A DNA stretch of 11,536 bases from Flavobacterium psychrophilum. Lineage in GTDB: Bacteria > Bacteroidota > Bacteroidia > Flavobacteriales > Flavobacteriaceae. A model generated the notes under the pieces. The model was not told the origin of the DNA and did no database searches. It saw only the letters and a list, made by a program, of their open reading frames with translations. The stretch spans positions 1 to 11,536 of the forward strand of contig CAMCTL010000114.1 of NCBI GenBank assembly GCA_945878515.1. Direction: 5' to 3'. A program made the position numbers and the translations under genes. This document shows, one piece after another, positions 1 through 7,586 of the stretch; position 1 is the stretch's first letter, and each line of letters opens with the position of its first letter.

Positions 1-117
1 GAAGATCTCATCGGTATTGCTGAGTTCTTTGATAATGATGATATTGTTGCGAAAATGAAAAAGATAGTACCAGAATTTATTAGTATGAATTCTACTTTTG
101 AAGTTTTAGACAAGTAG
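1..117 (+). CDS. C-terminal end of a CapD/FlaA1-like polysaccharide biosynthesis protein (partial)
   Basis: An open frame enters from the left edge and ends at TAG 115-117, giving 38 residues. Visible stretches are ELIG-like EDLIGIAEFFDNDD, then KMKKIVPEFISMNS and the tail FEVLDK. From memory this resembles the extreme C-terminus of membrane-bound nucleotide-sugar 4,6-dehydratases/epimerases of the CapD/FlaA1/WbpM group, which in Bacteroidota often end with a 'VPEFIS-NS' segment. Those enzymes modify UDP-GlcNAc at the start of surface-glycan pathways. The catalytic Rossmann core lies outside the window, so the assignment rests on the tail alone. The gene converges on the phosphatase gene with 45 bp between the two stops. 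Confidence 0.65.
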   Translation, partial: EDLIGIAEFFDNDDIVAKMKKIVPEFISMNSTFEVLDK

Positions 118-162
118 TTTTTTTGGAGTACAATTTATTCACAGCCATATAAACTTCAATGA

Positions 163-903
163 CTAGACAATTTTGAAAAATTGATTGTTGTTAATAATTT
201 CTATCAATGGTTTCGTGTCTTTAATAATGATTTTTTTTTCAAAAGCAGCAATGTGATTGTCGTGGTGTACATCTGAACCAACAAAATTGTACAATCCATT
301 TTTTAATAAAAAATCCGCAATTCTTGCGATTCCTGCGCCGTAATATCCTACTACAGAAAGTAAATTCAATTGGAAAAGACAACCTGAATTGATTAATTTC
401 TTATATTCGTCTAAATTGTTGTGATAAAATGTGTAGCGTTCAGGATGCGCTAAAATTGGTATATAGCCAGCAACTTGTAATTCAAATATGATTGAATACA
501 ATTGAATTGGTGGATTTAAATAAGACATCTCTACTAAAACATAATTGTCTTTCAGTGTCAATAATTCGCCAGATTGAAAAAGTTTTACAAAATATTCATC
601 CATCATATATTCGGCCGCTGCACGAACAGGAATTGAAATATTATTTTGCTCTAAATTTTTATGAAATACTTCCTCTTTGGATTTGATACTTTGGAAATCA
701 TTATCATAAAAATATTGGATCACATGTGGTGTAGTTACAAATTGTTTAGTGCCAAATCCTTGAAGGGCTTTAATTAATCGTAAACTATCGTCTAAATTTT
801 TAGCACCATCATCAATTGCAGGCAAAAGGTGTGAATGAATGTCAATATAATTATCAGGAATTAAATCCTTCAGTATAGGTTTTGATTTAAATAATGTCAG
901 CAT
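163..903 (-). CDS. PHP-family tyrosine-protein phosphatase (CpsB/YwqE type)
   Basis: The 246-residue protein carries the metal-binding motifs of the PHP phosphoesterase fold: DIHSH (residues 21-25) followed by PAIDDGA (28-34), TPH (58-60), AEY (97-99), LAHPERY (151-157) and GSDVHH (209-214). Length and motif order match CpsB/YwqE-type manganese-dependent phosphatases. These dephosphorylate bacterial tyrosine kinases controlling polysaccharide synthesis and are sometimes mislabelled histidinol phosphatase. No signal peptide is visible, so it should be cytoplasmic. The first residues (MLTLFKSKPILKDLIPDNY) fit flavobacterial homologues as I recall them, and no other in-frame ATG lies before the first motif, so the start is firm. 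It is transcribed away from the exporter operon, from a promoter ending only a few bases before the ATG. No kinase gene is visible in the window. Confidence 0.9.
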   Translation of the reverse strand: MLTLFKSKPILKDLIPDNYIDIHSHLLPAIDDGAKNLDDSLRLIKALQGFGTKQFVTTPHVIQYFYDNDFQSIKSKEEVFHKNLEQNNISIPVRAAAEYMMDEYFVKLFQSGELLTLKDNYVLVEMSYLNPPIQLYSIIFELQVAGYIPILAHPERYTFYHNNLDEYKKLINSGCLFQLNLLSVVGYYGAGIARIADFLLKNGLYNFVGSDVHHDNHIAAFEKKIIIKDTKPLIEIINNNQFFKIV

Positions 904-937
904 TGGACAAAGATATAAAATTGTTGTTTATTACCAA
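903..937 (-). promoter_or_regulatory. Bacteroidota-type promoter for the PHP phosphatase gene
   Basis: Read on the minus strand, TTG (937-935) is followed by exactly 19 bases and then TATCTTTG (915-908). This matches the Bacteroidota housekeeping sigma pattern TTG-N19-TAnnTTTG. Only four bases separate the last G of the -7 box from the ATG at 903, so transcription should start at or next to the start codon, predicting a leaderless or nearly leaderless mRNA. The match is seen directly; the activity is inferred. Confidence 0.6.
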
Positions 938-1035
938 TTAAGTAAGCTTGGTTTTCTATTTTCCTCTTCATTTTTAGCTATTTTTAGCCTATTGGTTGTC
1001 GATTATTTAGAAAAAAACAATTTTTTATCCTTTAT

Positions 1036-1062
1036 TTGTCGAGTTTTAAATTATTATATTTG
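1036..1062 (+). promoter_or_regulatory. Probable promoter of the exporter/glycan operon
   Basis: TATATTTG at 1055-1062 fits the Bacteroidota -7 consensus TAnnTTTG. The nearest upstream TTG is at 1036-1038, a spacing of 16 bases, a little short of the usual 17-23. A start near 1068 would give a leader of about 80 bases before the ATG at 1147. It is the only good -7 match on this strand between the divergent genes. It would serve wzm and probably the genes behind it. Confidence 0.45.
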
Positions 1063-1146
1063 CGTCCACTATAATCCAAAATCTATTAACATTACCGGAT
1101 TTATTGTTTTTATATTTATCCCTTTTGATTGCAGCTGAAAATACAA

Positions 1147-2016
1147 ATGAGTACTAACGAAAATATAGAATCCAATTGGCTGTTTGAAATAACACCCAAA
1201 AATAGTTTTTTCTCACTTAATCTTAGAGAAATATGGCAGTACCGCGATTTGCTTATGCTCTTTGTAAAACGAGATGTGGTAACAGTTTATAAGCAAACAA
1301 TATTAGGACCATTATGGTATCTAATACAGCCTTTATTTACTTCAATTACATTCACAATTATTTTCAATACTGTAGCTGGAATTGAAACAGGTGCAACACC
1401 TCCCTTTTTGTTTAATCTTGCTGGAATAACTGTATGGAATTATTTTACCTCCTGTCTAACAGATACATCGGATACTTTCAAAAAGAATGCTGCTATTTTT
1501 GGTAAGGTATATTTTCCCCGTGTCATTATGCCAATTTCTATTGTAGTCTCAAATTTGCTTAAATTTGGTATTCAGTTCCTAATATTCATTGGTTTTTATA
1601 TTTATTATTTTTTTCAAGGTGCTGGAATGGTGTTGAATGGTTCGATACTATTTTTTCCTTTGCTCATAGCCTTAATGGGTATTTTGGGTTTAGGTTTAGG
1701 AATGATTATCTCTTCTCTAGTAACAAAGTACAGGGACTTTACATATCTTATTGGGTTTGGAGTTCAGTTGCTTATGTATCTCTCGGCAGTTATGTATCCA
1801 ATGTCATTAATCAAAAGTAAAATGCCTGATTATGCCTGGTTTGTTCAGTATAATCCTTTGGCATATATAATTGAAACAGCTAGATATATGCTCTTGAACA
1901 CAGGACAAATTTCAACATTAGGTTTGGTTTATACTTTTGTCGTTACCATTTTTGTTTTTTTTGTTGGACTTTTGGTTTTTAACAAGACCGAGAAAAGTTT
2001 TATTGATACGGTTTAA
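1147..2016 (+). CDS. wzm: ABC-2 type polysaccharide export permease (Wzm-like)
   Basis: This 289-residue integral membrane protein is the channel half of an ABC exporter that moves lipid-linked O-antigen or capsule chains across the inner membrane. The N-terminal amphipathic stretch (LREIWQYRDLLMLFVKRDV, then YKQTILGPLWYLIQP, residues 26-62) is a hallmark of the Wzm/KpsM/TagG family. About six hydrophobic segments follow, roughly at 55-78, 87-103, 127-157, 167-192, 200-222 and 257-278, with the family's YNPLAYIIE element at 235-243. The frame can be extended to a TTG at 1129, but the ATG at 1147 is preferred because it gives the standard polar N-terminus and a usual length. It is the first gene of the plus-strand operon and sits 58 bp before its ATPase partner. 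Confidence 0.93.
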   Translation: MSTNENIESNWLFEITPKNSFFSLNLREIWQYRDLLMLFVKRDVVTVYKQTILGPLWYLIQPLFTSITFTIIFNTVAGIETGATPPFLFNLAGITVWNYFTSCLTDTSDTFKKNAAIFGKVYFPRVIMPISIVVSNLLKFGIQFLIFIGFYIYYFFQGAGMVLNGSILFFPLLIALMGILGLGLGMIISSLVTKYRDFTYLIGFGVQLLMYLSAVMYPMSLIKSKMPDYAWFVQYNPLAYIIETARYMLLNTGQISTLGLVYTFVVTIFVFFVGLLVFNKTEKSFIDTV

Positions 2017-2044
2017 ATTCAAAATAAATTTAAACTGTAAACAA

Positions 2045-2074
2045 CTTCTAACCTCTAACTTCTACCTTCTAACC
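2045..2074 (+). repeat. Short heptamer tandem repeat in the wzm-wzt gap
   Basis: Four consecutive 7-base units read CTTCTAA, CCTCTAA, CTTCTAC and CTTCTAA (2045-2072), followed by CC and then directly by the TTG start of the ATPase gene. The tract has no stop in the wzt frame, which is why that frame stays open upstream of the true start. Its function is unknown. Confidence 0.7.
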
Positions 2075-3364
2075 TTGAAAGACATAATTTTAAAAGCCGA
2101 AAACATCTCAAAACAATACCGCCTTGGACAAGTTGGCACTGGTACACTTAGTCATGACTTGAACCGCTGGTGGCATCAGGTGCGCGGGAAAGAGAATCCG
2201 TATTTAAAAATTGGCGATACCAATGACCGCAGTACTAAAGGAGAAAGCGATTATGTTTGGGCATTGCAGGACATCAATTTTGAAGTAGAACGAGGAGAAG
2301 TTTTAGGCATCATTGGCAAAAACGGAGCAGGGAAATCTACTTTACTCAAAATACTATCAAAGGTTACCTCGCCAACAACTGGAAGTATAAAATCTCGAGG
2401 TCGGATAGCGTCTTTGCTAGAGGTAGGAACAGGTTTTAATCCCGAGTTAACAGGAAAAGAAAACATCTATTTGAACGGAGCTATTTTGGGAATGACCAAA
2501 AAAGAAATAGCTTCAAAGCTTGATGAAATTGTTGAATTTTCAGGTTGTGAACGTTATATCGATACTCCCGTAAAGCGCTACAGTAGCGGAATGACTGTAA
2601 GATTGGCTTTTGCTGTAGCAGCTTTTCTTGAACCAGAAATTTTGGTCGTAGATGAGGTACTCGCTGTTGGCGATGCCGAATTCCAGAAAAAAGCAATTGG
2701 CAAGATGCAGGATATCTCTCGCGAAGGTGGAAGGACGGTGTTGTTTGTTAGTCATAACATGGCGGCTGTGAAGCAATTATGTACTAGGTTGCTTGTTATG
2801 CAAAATGGAGGTGTATATTTTGAAGGAGATGTAGACGAAGGTATTTCGTTGTATTTAAATGCTGAAAATGATAAATTTGATGATAATTTCATACATGATT
2901 TCATAAAGAATCAAAGTGATGATTTTTTTGTTTTGAAAAAAGTTTCTCTAAATCAAGATTCCGCTTCTGAAAGTAATTTTTATACAAGAAAAGAGATTGT
3001 TATTGACATAGAATATGCTATTAAAAAAGAAATTCTCGGATTAAGAATTGGTTTTGATTTGGTCGATTTAAGCAGTGGTATCGTAATTTTTAGGTCATTT
3101 CATGATGATGTTGAAAACAATGTAAATGCTTTAAAAGAGGGTAATTATTTTTTACAAACCTCAATACCAAAAAATTTTTTAAAGGAAGGTTTATTCGGGA
3201 TTAAATTTGCAATAGGTATTCACAATGTTAGATGGATTGTTTTTGATGATAATTTAATGTTGCGATTTAATATAACTAATGTTGATGGTTTGAATAGTGC
3301 TTTTACGGATTCAAGACCTGGTTTGATTATGCCTCAATTAGCATGGAAATATGTAGAAAATTAA
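2075..3364 (+). CDS. wzt: ABC exporter ATPase with C-terminal glycan-binding domain (Wzt-like)
   Basis: The 429-residue protein energises O-antigen/capsule export with the permease just upstream. The ATPase domain (about 1-260) shows Walker A GKNGAGKST (81-89), signature YSSGM (169-173), Walker B ILVVDE (189-194) and the switch histidine in SHNM (H227). Residues about 270-429 form an extra domain where Wzt proteins carry a beta-sandwich that binds the modified end of the glycan and sets substrate specificity. The frame stays open back to an ATG at 1937 inside wzm, but that extension translates the heptamer repeat and lacks family features. The TTG at 2075 gives MKDIILKAENISKQYRLGQ, the expected N-terminus, so a TTG start is preferred. 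GC content drops sharply between the two domains (see findings). Confidence 0.92.
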   Translation: MKDIILKAENISKQYRLGQVGTGTLSHDLNRWWHQVRGKENPYLKIGDTNDRSTKGESDYVWALQDINFEVERGEVLGIIGKNGAGKSTLLKILSKVTSPTTGSIKSRGRIASLLEVGTGFNPELTGKENIYLNGAILGMTKKEIASKLDEIVEFSGCERYIDTPVKRYSSGMTVRLAFAVAAFLEPEILVVDEVLAVGDAEFQKKAIGKMQDISREGGRTVLFVSHNMAAVKQLCTRLLVMQNGGVYFEGDVDEGISLYLNAENDKFDDNFIHDFIKNQSDDFFVLKKVSLNQDSASESNFYTRKEIVIDIEYAIKKEILGLRIGFDLVDLSSGIVIFRSFHDDVENNVNALKEGNYFLQTSIPKNFLKEGLFGIKFAIGIHNVRWIVFDDNLMLRFNITNVDGLNSAFTDSRPGLIMPQLAWKYVEN

Positions 3365-3374
3365 ACAAATAAAA

Positions 3375-4241
3375 ATGAATAAAGATTTTTTCAAAAGACC
3401 CTTATATTATACTGCTGGTAAAATTTCCAAAATAATGAGAGATTTTCAAAACCATCAAAACAACAAACTAATTAAAGCGGGGAATAAAGCATGGAATAAA
3501 TTATTTAAAGAAAATGAATTTATTGAATTTAATTTAGCAAGTGGAGTCAAAATTAATTTATATAAAGATAGTGTTTTGTCCCGATCAATTTATAAAGGAT
3601 TCGAAAAAGAAGAAACGGATTATTTAACTTCAATCTTACATGAAGGAGATATATTTATTGATATTGGAGCAAATATTGGTTTGTTTTCCCTGATGGCTTC
3701 AAAAGCTGTCGGCAGTAAAGGATTAGTTATTAGTTTTGAACCCACTCCAAATACTTTTTCCCGGCTAAGTGAGAATGTAAAACTAAACGATTTTAAAAAT
3801 ATAAATGTTAGAAATATAGGTCTTTCTAATGTTAAGGATGAGTTGACTTTTTATATATCTAAAAACGGTTACGATGCATGGAATTCCTTTGCGCCTAGCC
3901 AAGATAATAAACTAGAAATTGCTATAAAAGTTCCTGTTTCAACTTTAGATATTGAATTAATTAATGTTGAAAAATCGAAAATAAAATTAGTGAAAATTGA
4001 TGTTGAAGGTTGGGAAAAATTTGTTTTAAATGGAGGTAGAGATTTTCTTCTAAATTTTAATCCTATTGTTATGATAGAATTTACTGAGGAAAATACCTTT
4101 AATGCAGGCTATCCGGTCCATGATATTTACAAAATAATGCAAGATTTTGGTTTTAAATGGTATAGGCTCAATGATGGAAAATTAATCCCAGAAGTTCAAA
4201 AAATGCGGTATCCATACGATAATTTAATTGCTATGAAGTAA
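3375..4241 (+). CDS. FkbM-family SAM-dependent methyltransferase
   Basis: This 288-residue protein has the class I methyltransferase core with the FkbM signature. DIGANIG (96-102) is the SAM-binding glycine loop, FEPTPNTF (121-128) closes strand 2, and KIDVEGWE (207-214) with VMIEF (232-236) is the family's C-terminal motif. FkbM enzymes transfer methyl groups to sugar hydroxyls, and in glycan clusters they commonly O-methylate a residue of the chain. An N-terminal arm of about 85 residues precedes the core, and no membrane segment is evident. It starts 10 bp after wzt. That position, right after an ATPase with a glycan-reading domain, suggests it may make the end-modification Wzt recognises, which is inference. 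The acceptor sugar cannot be read from sequence. Confidence 0.88.
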   Translation: MNKDFFKRPLYYTAGKISKIMRDFQNHQNNKLIKAGNKAWNKLFKENEFIEFNLASGVKINLYKDSVLSRSIYKGFEKEETDYLTSILHEGDIFIDIGANIGLFSLMASKAVGSKGLVISFEPTPNTFSRLSENVKLNDFKNINVRNIGLSNVKDELTFYISKNGYDAWNSFAPSQDNKLEIAIKVPVSTLDIELINVEKSKIKLVKIDVEGWEKFVLNGGRDFLLNFNPIVMIEFTEENTFNAGYPVHDIYKIMQDFGFKWYRLNDGKLIPEVQKMRYPYDNLIAMK

Positions 4242-4415
4242 ACCTAAAATTCATTTCTAGCTAATATTTAGTATTTAAGTATTTGTAAATCTAAAATTTT
4301 AGCGATTTAATTAAAATTAATTCTAATTTCACAAAAAACGGTAGTAGTACTATCAGTTAGATATAGGTAGTCAAAACAATTTCCGAATTTTAAAGTTTTA
4401 ATAAGTAACCAGTAA
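4242..4415 (+). other. 174 bp AT-rich spacer with no recognisable gene
   Basis: This is the longest gap inside the 1147-9161 gene run. It is very AT-rich. I see no TAnnTTTG promoter box, no convincing stem-loop and no credible small gene. It may mark a junction where the genes on either side were joined. Confidence 0.5.
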
Positions 4416-5183
4416 ATGCCTAAAATATCTATTGTCACAATCAACTTTAACAATCTAGAAGGATTAAAAAAAACTGTCGAGAGTATTGTTAACCAAAAGA
4501 ACATTGATTTTGAGTATATTATTATAGATGGTGGATCGACAGATGGTAGCTACACTTATCTAGAAAGTCAAAGTAGTAAAATAGATTATTGGGTCAGCGA
4601 ATCTGACAAAGGCATTTATAATGCAATGAATAAAGGCATAAAAGTTGCCAATGGTGAATATTTACTTTTCATAAATAGTGGAGATATACTTGTCGATGAC
4701 GAAAATATTCTGAACATTTGCGAGGAAAAGTTAGAAGGAGATATTGTAGCTTTTGATTGTTTTTTAGAAAGAAACAACAAGATTGTTGGTAAGAGAACGC
4801 ATATAGAAAATCCAACTTTATTTTATGTTTATAAAAGGGGACTGAAACATCAAAGTACATTTATTAAAAGGACGCTTTTTGAAAATATTGGTATTTATAA
4901 TGAGAACTATAAAATAGCTAGCGACTATGAATTTTGGATTCGCTGTTTTCTTGCACCCAACATAACTTCCAAGGGATTTCCTGTTGCATTGTCAGTTTAT
5001 AAATTGGGTGGATTATCTGAAGTTGTCGGATGGTCAAAAGAATTTAATCAAATAGAGCAAGAATTATTGCCACATTTGATCGAAGATTTTCGGCAATTTG
5101 AAAAATTATTGCCTTATCAGAATTCAAGAATTTTAACAATGATAATTAAATTTCAAAAATTGATTAGAAAGATAATTTCCTAA
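4416..5183 (+). CDS. Family 2 glycosyltransferase (WcaA-like)
   Basis: The 255-residue protein is a cytoplasmic GT-A glycosyltransferase that adds a sugar from a nucleotide donor to the growing glycan. It opens with the GT2 strand ISIVTINFNN (4-13), then IIIDGGSTDGS (35-45) and SESDKGIYNAMNKG (61-74), the donor-site signature of a common lipopolysaccharide/colanic-acid GT2 subgroup. The metal-binding position reads NSGD (87-90) rather than a strict DxD, which is usual in this subgroup. KHQSTFI (144-150) and ASDYEFWIR (168-176) supply the acceptor-side and catalytic-base region. Length is typical. It follows the 174 bp spacer and precedes wecB by 26 bp. Donor and linkage cannot be predicted. 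Confidence 0.9.
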   Translation: MPKISIVTINFNNLEGLKKTVESIVNQKNIDFEYIIIDGGSTDGSYTYLESQSSKIDYWVSESDKGIYNAMNKGIKVANGEYLLFINSGDILVDDENILNICEEKLEGDIVAFDCFLERNNKIVGKRTHIENPTLFYVYKRGLKHQSTFIKRTLFENIGIYNENYKIASDYEFWIRCFLAPNITSKGFPVALSVYKLGGLSEVVGWSKEFNQIEQELLPHLIEDFRQFEKLLPYQNSRILTMIIKFQKLIRKIIS

Positions 5184-5209
5184 ATTGCATTTTTTTATTA
5201 CAATTCCGA

Positions 5210-6328
5210 ATGACTAAATTACAAAAAATATTTTTATGTTTTGGCACACGTCCTGAAGCCATAAAAATGGCACCATTGTATCATGAACTAAAAAAGAGCA
5301 ATTTTGAGGTAAAAGTATGCGTGACAGCGCAACACCGACAAATGTTAGATCAAGTCTTGGATTTTTTTGAGATTATTCCACAGTATGACCTCGATTTGAT
5401 GCAACCCAATCAAACCTTAAATTCATTGAGTGCCAAAATTCTTTCTAAGATAGACGAAGTCTTGAAGGTAGAAAAACCCGACTTGGTTTTGGTGCATGGT
5501 GATACGACAACGTCATCGATGGTAGCCTTAGCAGCTTTTCATTTGGGTATAAAAGTAGGACATATAGAAGCTGGATTACGCACCTATAACAAACAAGCGC
5601 CATTTCCAGAAGAAATCAATAGGCAAATTACTAGTAGAATTGCAGATATTCATTTTACACCGACGAAACAGGCAACACAAAATTTGCTAAACGAGGGAAT
5701 CTCTCAAAAAGATATTGCACAAACAGGAAATTCGGTAATTGATGCATTATTTTGGACGATAAATAAAATTAAAAAAAAGAACTATTTTCATCTTGAGATT
5801 GAAGAATTAAAGAAAATTATTCCAACTAACAAAAAAATAATCTTAGTCACAGGACATCGTAGAGAGAACTTTGGACAAGGAATGAAGAACCTTTGCGATG
5901 CACTTTTAAAGATTGCAGAACGAGAAGATGTGGCTATAATATATCCAGTGCATTTGAATCCTAATGTGAAAGATATCGTCCATGAATTGTTGCTGCATAA
6001 AAAAAATATTCAATTAATCACTCCAGTTTCCTATCCAGCATTTGTTTGGTTAATGAAACGGTCTTTTTTGATTGTGTCTGATTCTGGAGGTATTCAAGAA
6101 GAAGCTCCATCGCTAGGAAAACCAGTATTAGTAACCCGAACTGTTTCTGAAAGACCCGAAGGTGTTACAGCTGGTTTCTCCACTTTAGTAGGAACCGATC
6201 CAACTAAAATCATCAACACAATTCAAGAAATTTTGGATAATTTTACCAGTTTTAAAAATCCTGTTAATCCTTATGGAAACGGTACTGCATCCCAGCAAAT
6301 TGTAGATTATTTATTAAAACACTACTAA
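5210..6328 (+). CDS. wecB: UDP-N-acetylglucosamine 2-epimerase, non-hydrolysing
   Basis: The enzyme interconverts UDP-GlcNAc and UDP-ManNAc in the cytoplasm, supplying ManNAc-type donors for glycan assembly. Its 372 residues match the family length. Motifs in order: FGTRPEAIKMAPL (11-23), HGDTTTS (96-102), GHIEAGLRT (117-125), PFPEEINRQ (131-139), TGHRRENFG (214-222), SDSGGIQEEAP (290-300) and ERPEGV (314-319). D98, E120, E134/E135 and H216 fall where the E. coli enzyme has its key acidic residues and histidine, so it looks active. The ERPEG and SDSGGIQEE motifs fit the non-hydrolysing class, unlike the second epimerase at 11034. It is followed after one base by the next glycosyltransferase, indicating co-transcription. 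Confidence 0.95.
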   Translation: MTKLQKIFLCFGTRPEAIKMAPLYHELKKSNFEVKVCVTAQHRQMLDQVLDFFEIIPQYDLDLMQPNQTLNSLSAKILSKIDEVLKVEKPDLVLVHGDTTTSSMVALAAFHLGIKVGHIEAGLRTYNKQAPFPEEINRQITSRIADIHFTPTKQATQNLLNEGISQKDIAQTGNSVIDALFWTINKIKKKNYFHLEIEELKKIIPTNKKIILVTGHRRENFGQGMKNLCDALLKIAEREDVAIIYPVHLNPNVKDIVHELLLHKKNIQLITPVSYPAFVWLMKRSFLIVSDSGGIQEEAPSLGKPVLVTRTVSERPEGVTAGFSTLVGTDPTKIINTIQEILDNFTSFKNPVNPYGNGTASQQIVDYLLKHY

Positions 6329-6329
6329 A

Positions 6330-7586
6330 ATGAAAATACTTGTAGTAGCCGAATCTATAAATATGGAAGACAGCAGTGGCTCTAAAGCCAATGTGGCATT
6401 AATAAATAATTTAGTTTCGGTTGGTTTTGAGGTTGTAGTATATCATTATACGCTTAAAAATATTCAATTGCGGGGAGTTACTTGTGTAGCAATTCCGGAA
6501 ATAAAATACAGTATATTGTATATTTTAAGTCGATCCCAACGGTTGCTTAGACGTCATTTGAATATTAATATCTCTTCCTTTTTACAAAAAATTTTCGGCT
6601 TTTCATTTACTTTTTTTAACGATATAAACGGTATTAAAAAAGCCTTGACGGAAAGCCAATTTCAACCTGATTTGGTACTTACTTTGAGTAAAGGATCAAG
6701 CTTTAGGCCTCATTATGCGGTTTTAAAGCTTCCAAAACTGCATTCTAAGTGGATGGCTTATGTCCACGATCCCTATCCTTTTCATTATTATCCAAGACCT
6801 TACACTTGGGTTGAATCGAATTACAAGCAACAAGAGAAATTCTTTCAACAAGTCGCCGACAAAGCAAAGTACAGCGCTTTCCCGAGTCAATTATTAATGG
6901 AATGGATGTCAAGTTTTTTTCCTAATTTTTCAAAAACTGGAGTGGTAATTCCGCACCAAAACGCAAAATATAATTTTCAGAATTCAGCTGATAGTGCTAA
7001 TTTTCCAAATTATTTCGATGTAACAAAGTTTAATTTGTTGCACGCTGGAAATATGATGAAACAACGCTCTCCCAAAGGATTGTTGGAAGGTTTTAAATTG
7101 TTTTTGAAAAAAAATCCCGAAGCCAAAAAAGAAGCTAAATTAATTCTTTTGGGACCAGCTTCTTGTCATAAAGACCTTTTGGAAGAGTTTCAAACCAACA
7201 CTCCGGAGTTATATGTTTTTAATGGTAAGGTAGCGTTCGATGAGGTGTATCACCTTCAAAATAATGCTGCTGTAAATATTATTTTGGAATCTAAATCTGA
7301 AATTAGCCCCTTTCTTCCGGCTAAATTTCCGCATTGTGTAGAAGCAAATGCAGCTATTATTTCCTTAGCACCATATTATAGTGAAATTAGAAGACTGTTG
7401 GGTCATGAATATCCATATTGGACAGAAGTAGATTCTGTAGAAAAAATTGCTTTAATAATTGAAGAACTATATTATTTATGGAAGCAAAATCCTGATAATT
7501 TGCAATTAAATAGAAGTGATTTAGTAGCATATCTATCTGCAGATTATTTAAAGAAGATTTTGCTTAGTTTGGAAAATAATTACTAA
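6330..7586 (+). CDS. GT-B fold glycosyltransferase (GT4-like)
   Basis: This 418-residue protein looks like a GT-B glycosyltransferase. Its N-terminal Rossmann-type strand MKILVVAESINMEDSSGSKAN (1-21) carries a glycine/serine loop, as in GT4 enzymes. YVHDPYPFHYYPRP (144-157) lies near the domain linker, and LLHAGNMMKQRSPKGLLEGF (236-255) is the classic start of the C-terminal donor-binding domain. SPFLPAKFPHCVEANAAII (326-344) sits where GT4 enzymes have the EG-E donor motif, but the match is loose, so the subfamily is uncertain. Its ATG begins one base after the wecB stop, and its own stop overlaps the next start by one base (TAATG), so the genes are translationally linked. Donor and linkage are unknown. 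Confidence 0.82.
   Translation: MKILVVAESINMEDSSGSKANVALINNLVSVGFEVVVYHYTLKNIQLRGVTCVAIPEIKYSILYILSRSQRLLRRHLNINISSFLQKIFGFSFTFFNDINGIKKALTESQFQPDLVLTLSKGSSFRPHYAVLKLPKLHSKWMAYVHDPYPFHYYPRPYTWVESNYKQQEKFFQQVADKAKYSAFPSQLLMEWMSSFFPNFSKTGVVIPHQNAKYNFQNSADSANFPNYFDVTKFNLLHAGNMMKQRSPKGLLEGFKLFLKKNPEAKKEAKLILLGPASCHKDLLEEFQTNTPELYVFNGKVAFDEVYHLQNNAAVNIILESKSEISPFLPAKFPHCVEANAAIISLAPYYSEIRRLLGHEYPYWTEVDSVEKIALIIEELYYLWKQNPDNLQLNRSDLVAYLSADYLKKILLSLENNY

Noticed and set aside
492..686. Plus-strand frame inside the phosphatase gene
   Set aside because: It lies opposite the PHP phosphatase, whose conserved motifs fix the coding strand.
1129..1146. TTG start giving a 6-residue longer Wzm
   Set aside because: The ATG at 1147 gives the usual length and a better start codon, and the extra residues have no family support.
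1937..2074. ATG at 1937 as the start of the exporter ATPase
   Set aside because: It lies inside wzm and the extension translates its 3' end and the heptamer repeat. The family N-terminus begins at the TTG at 2075.
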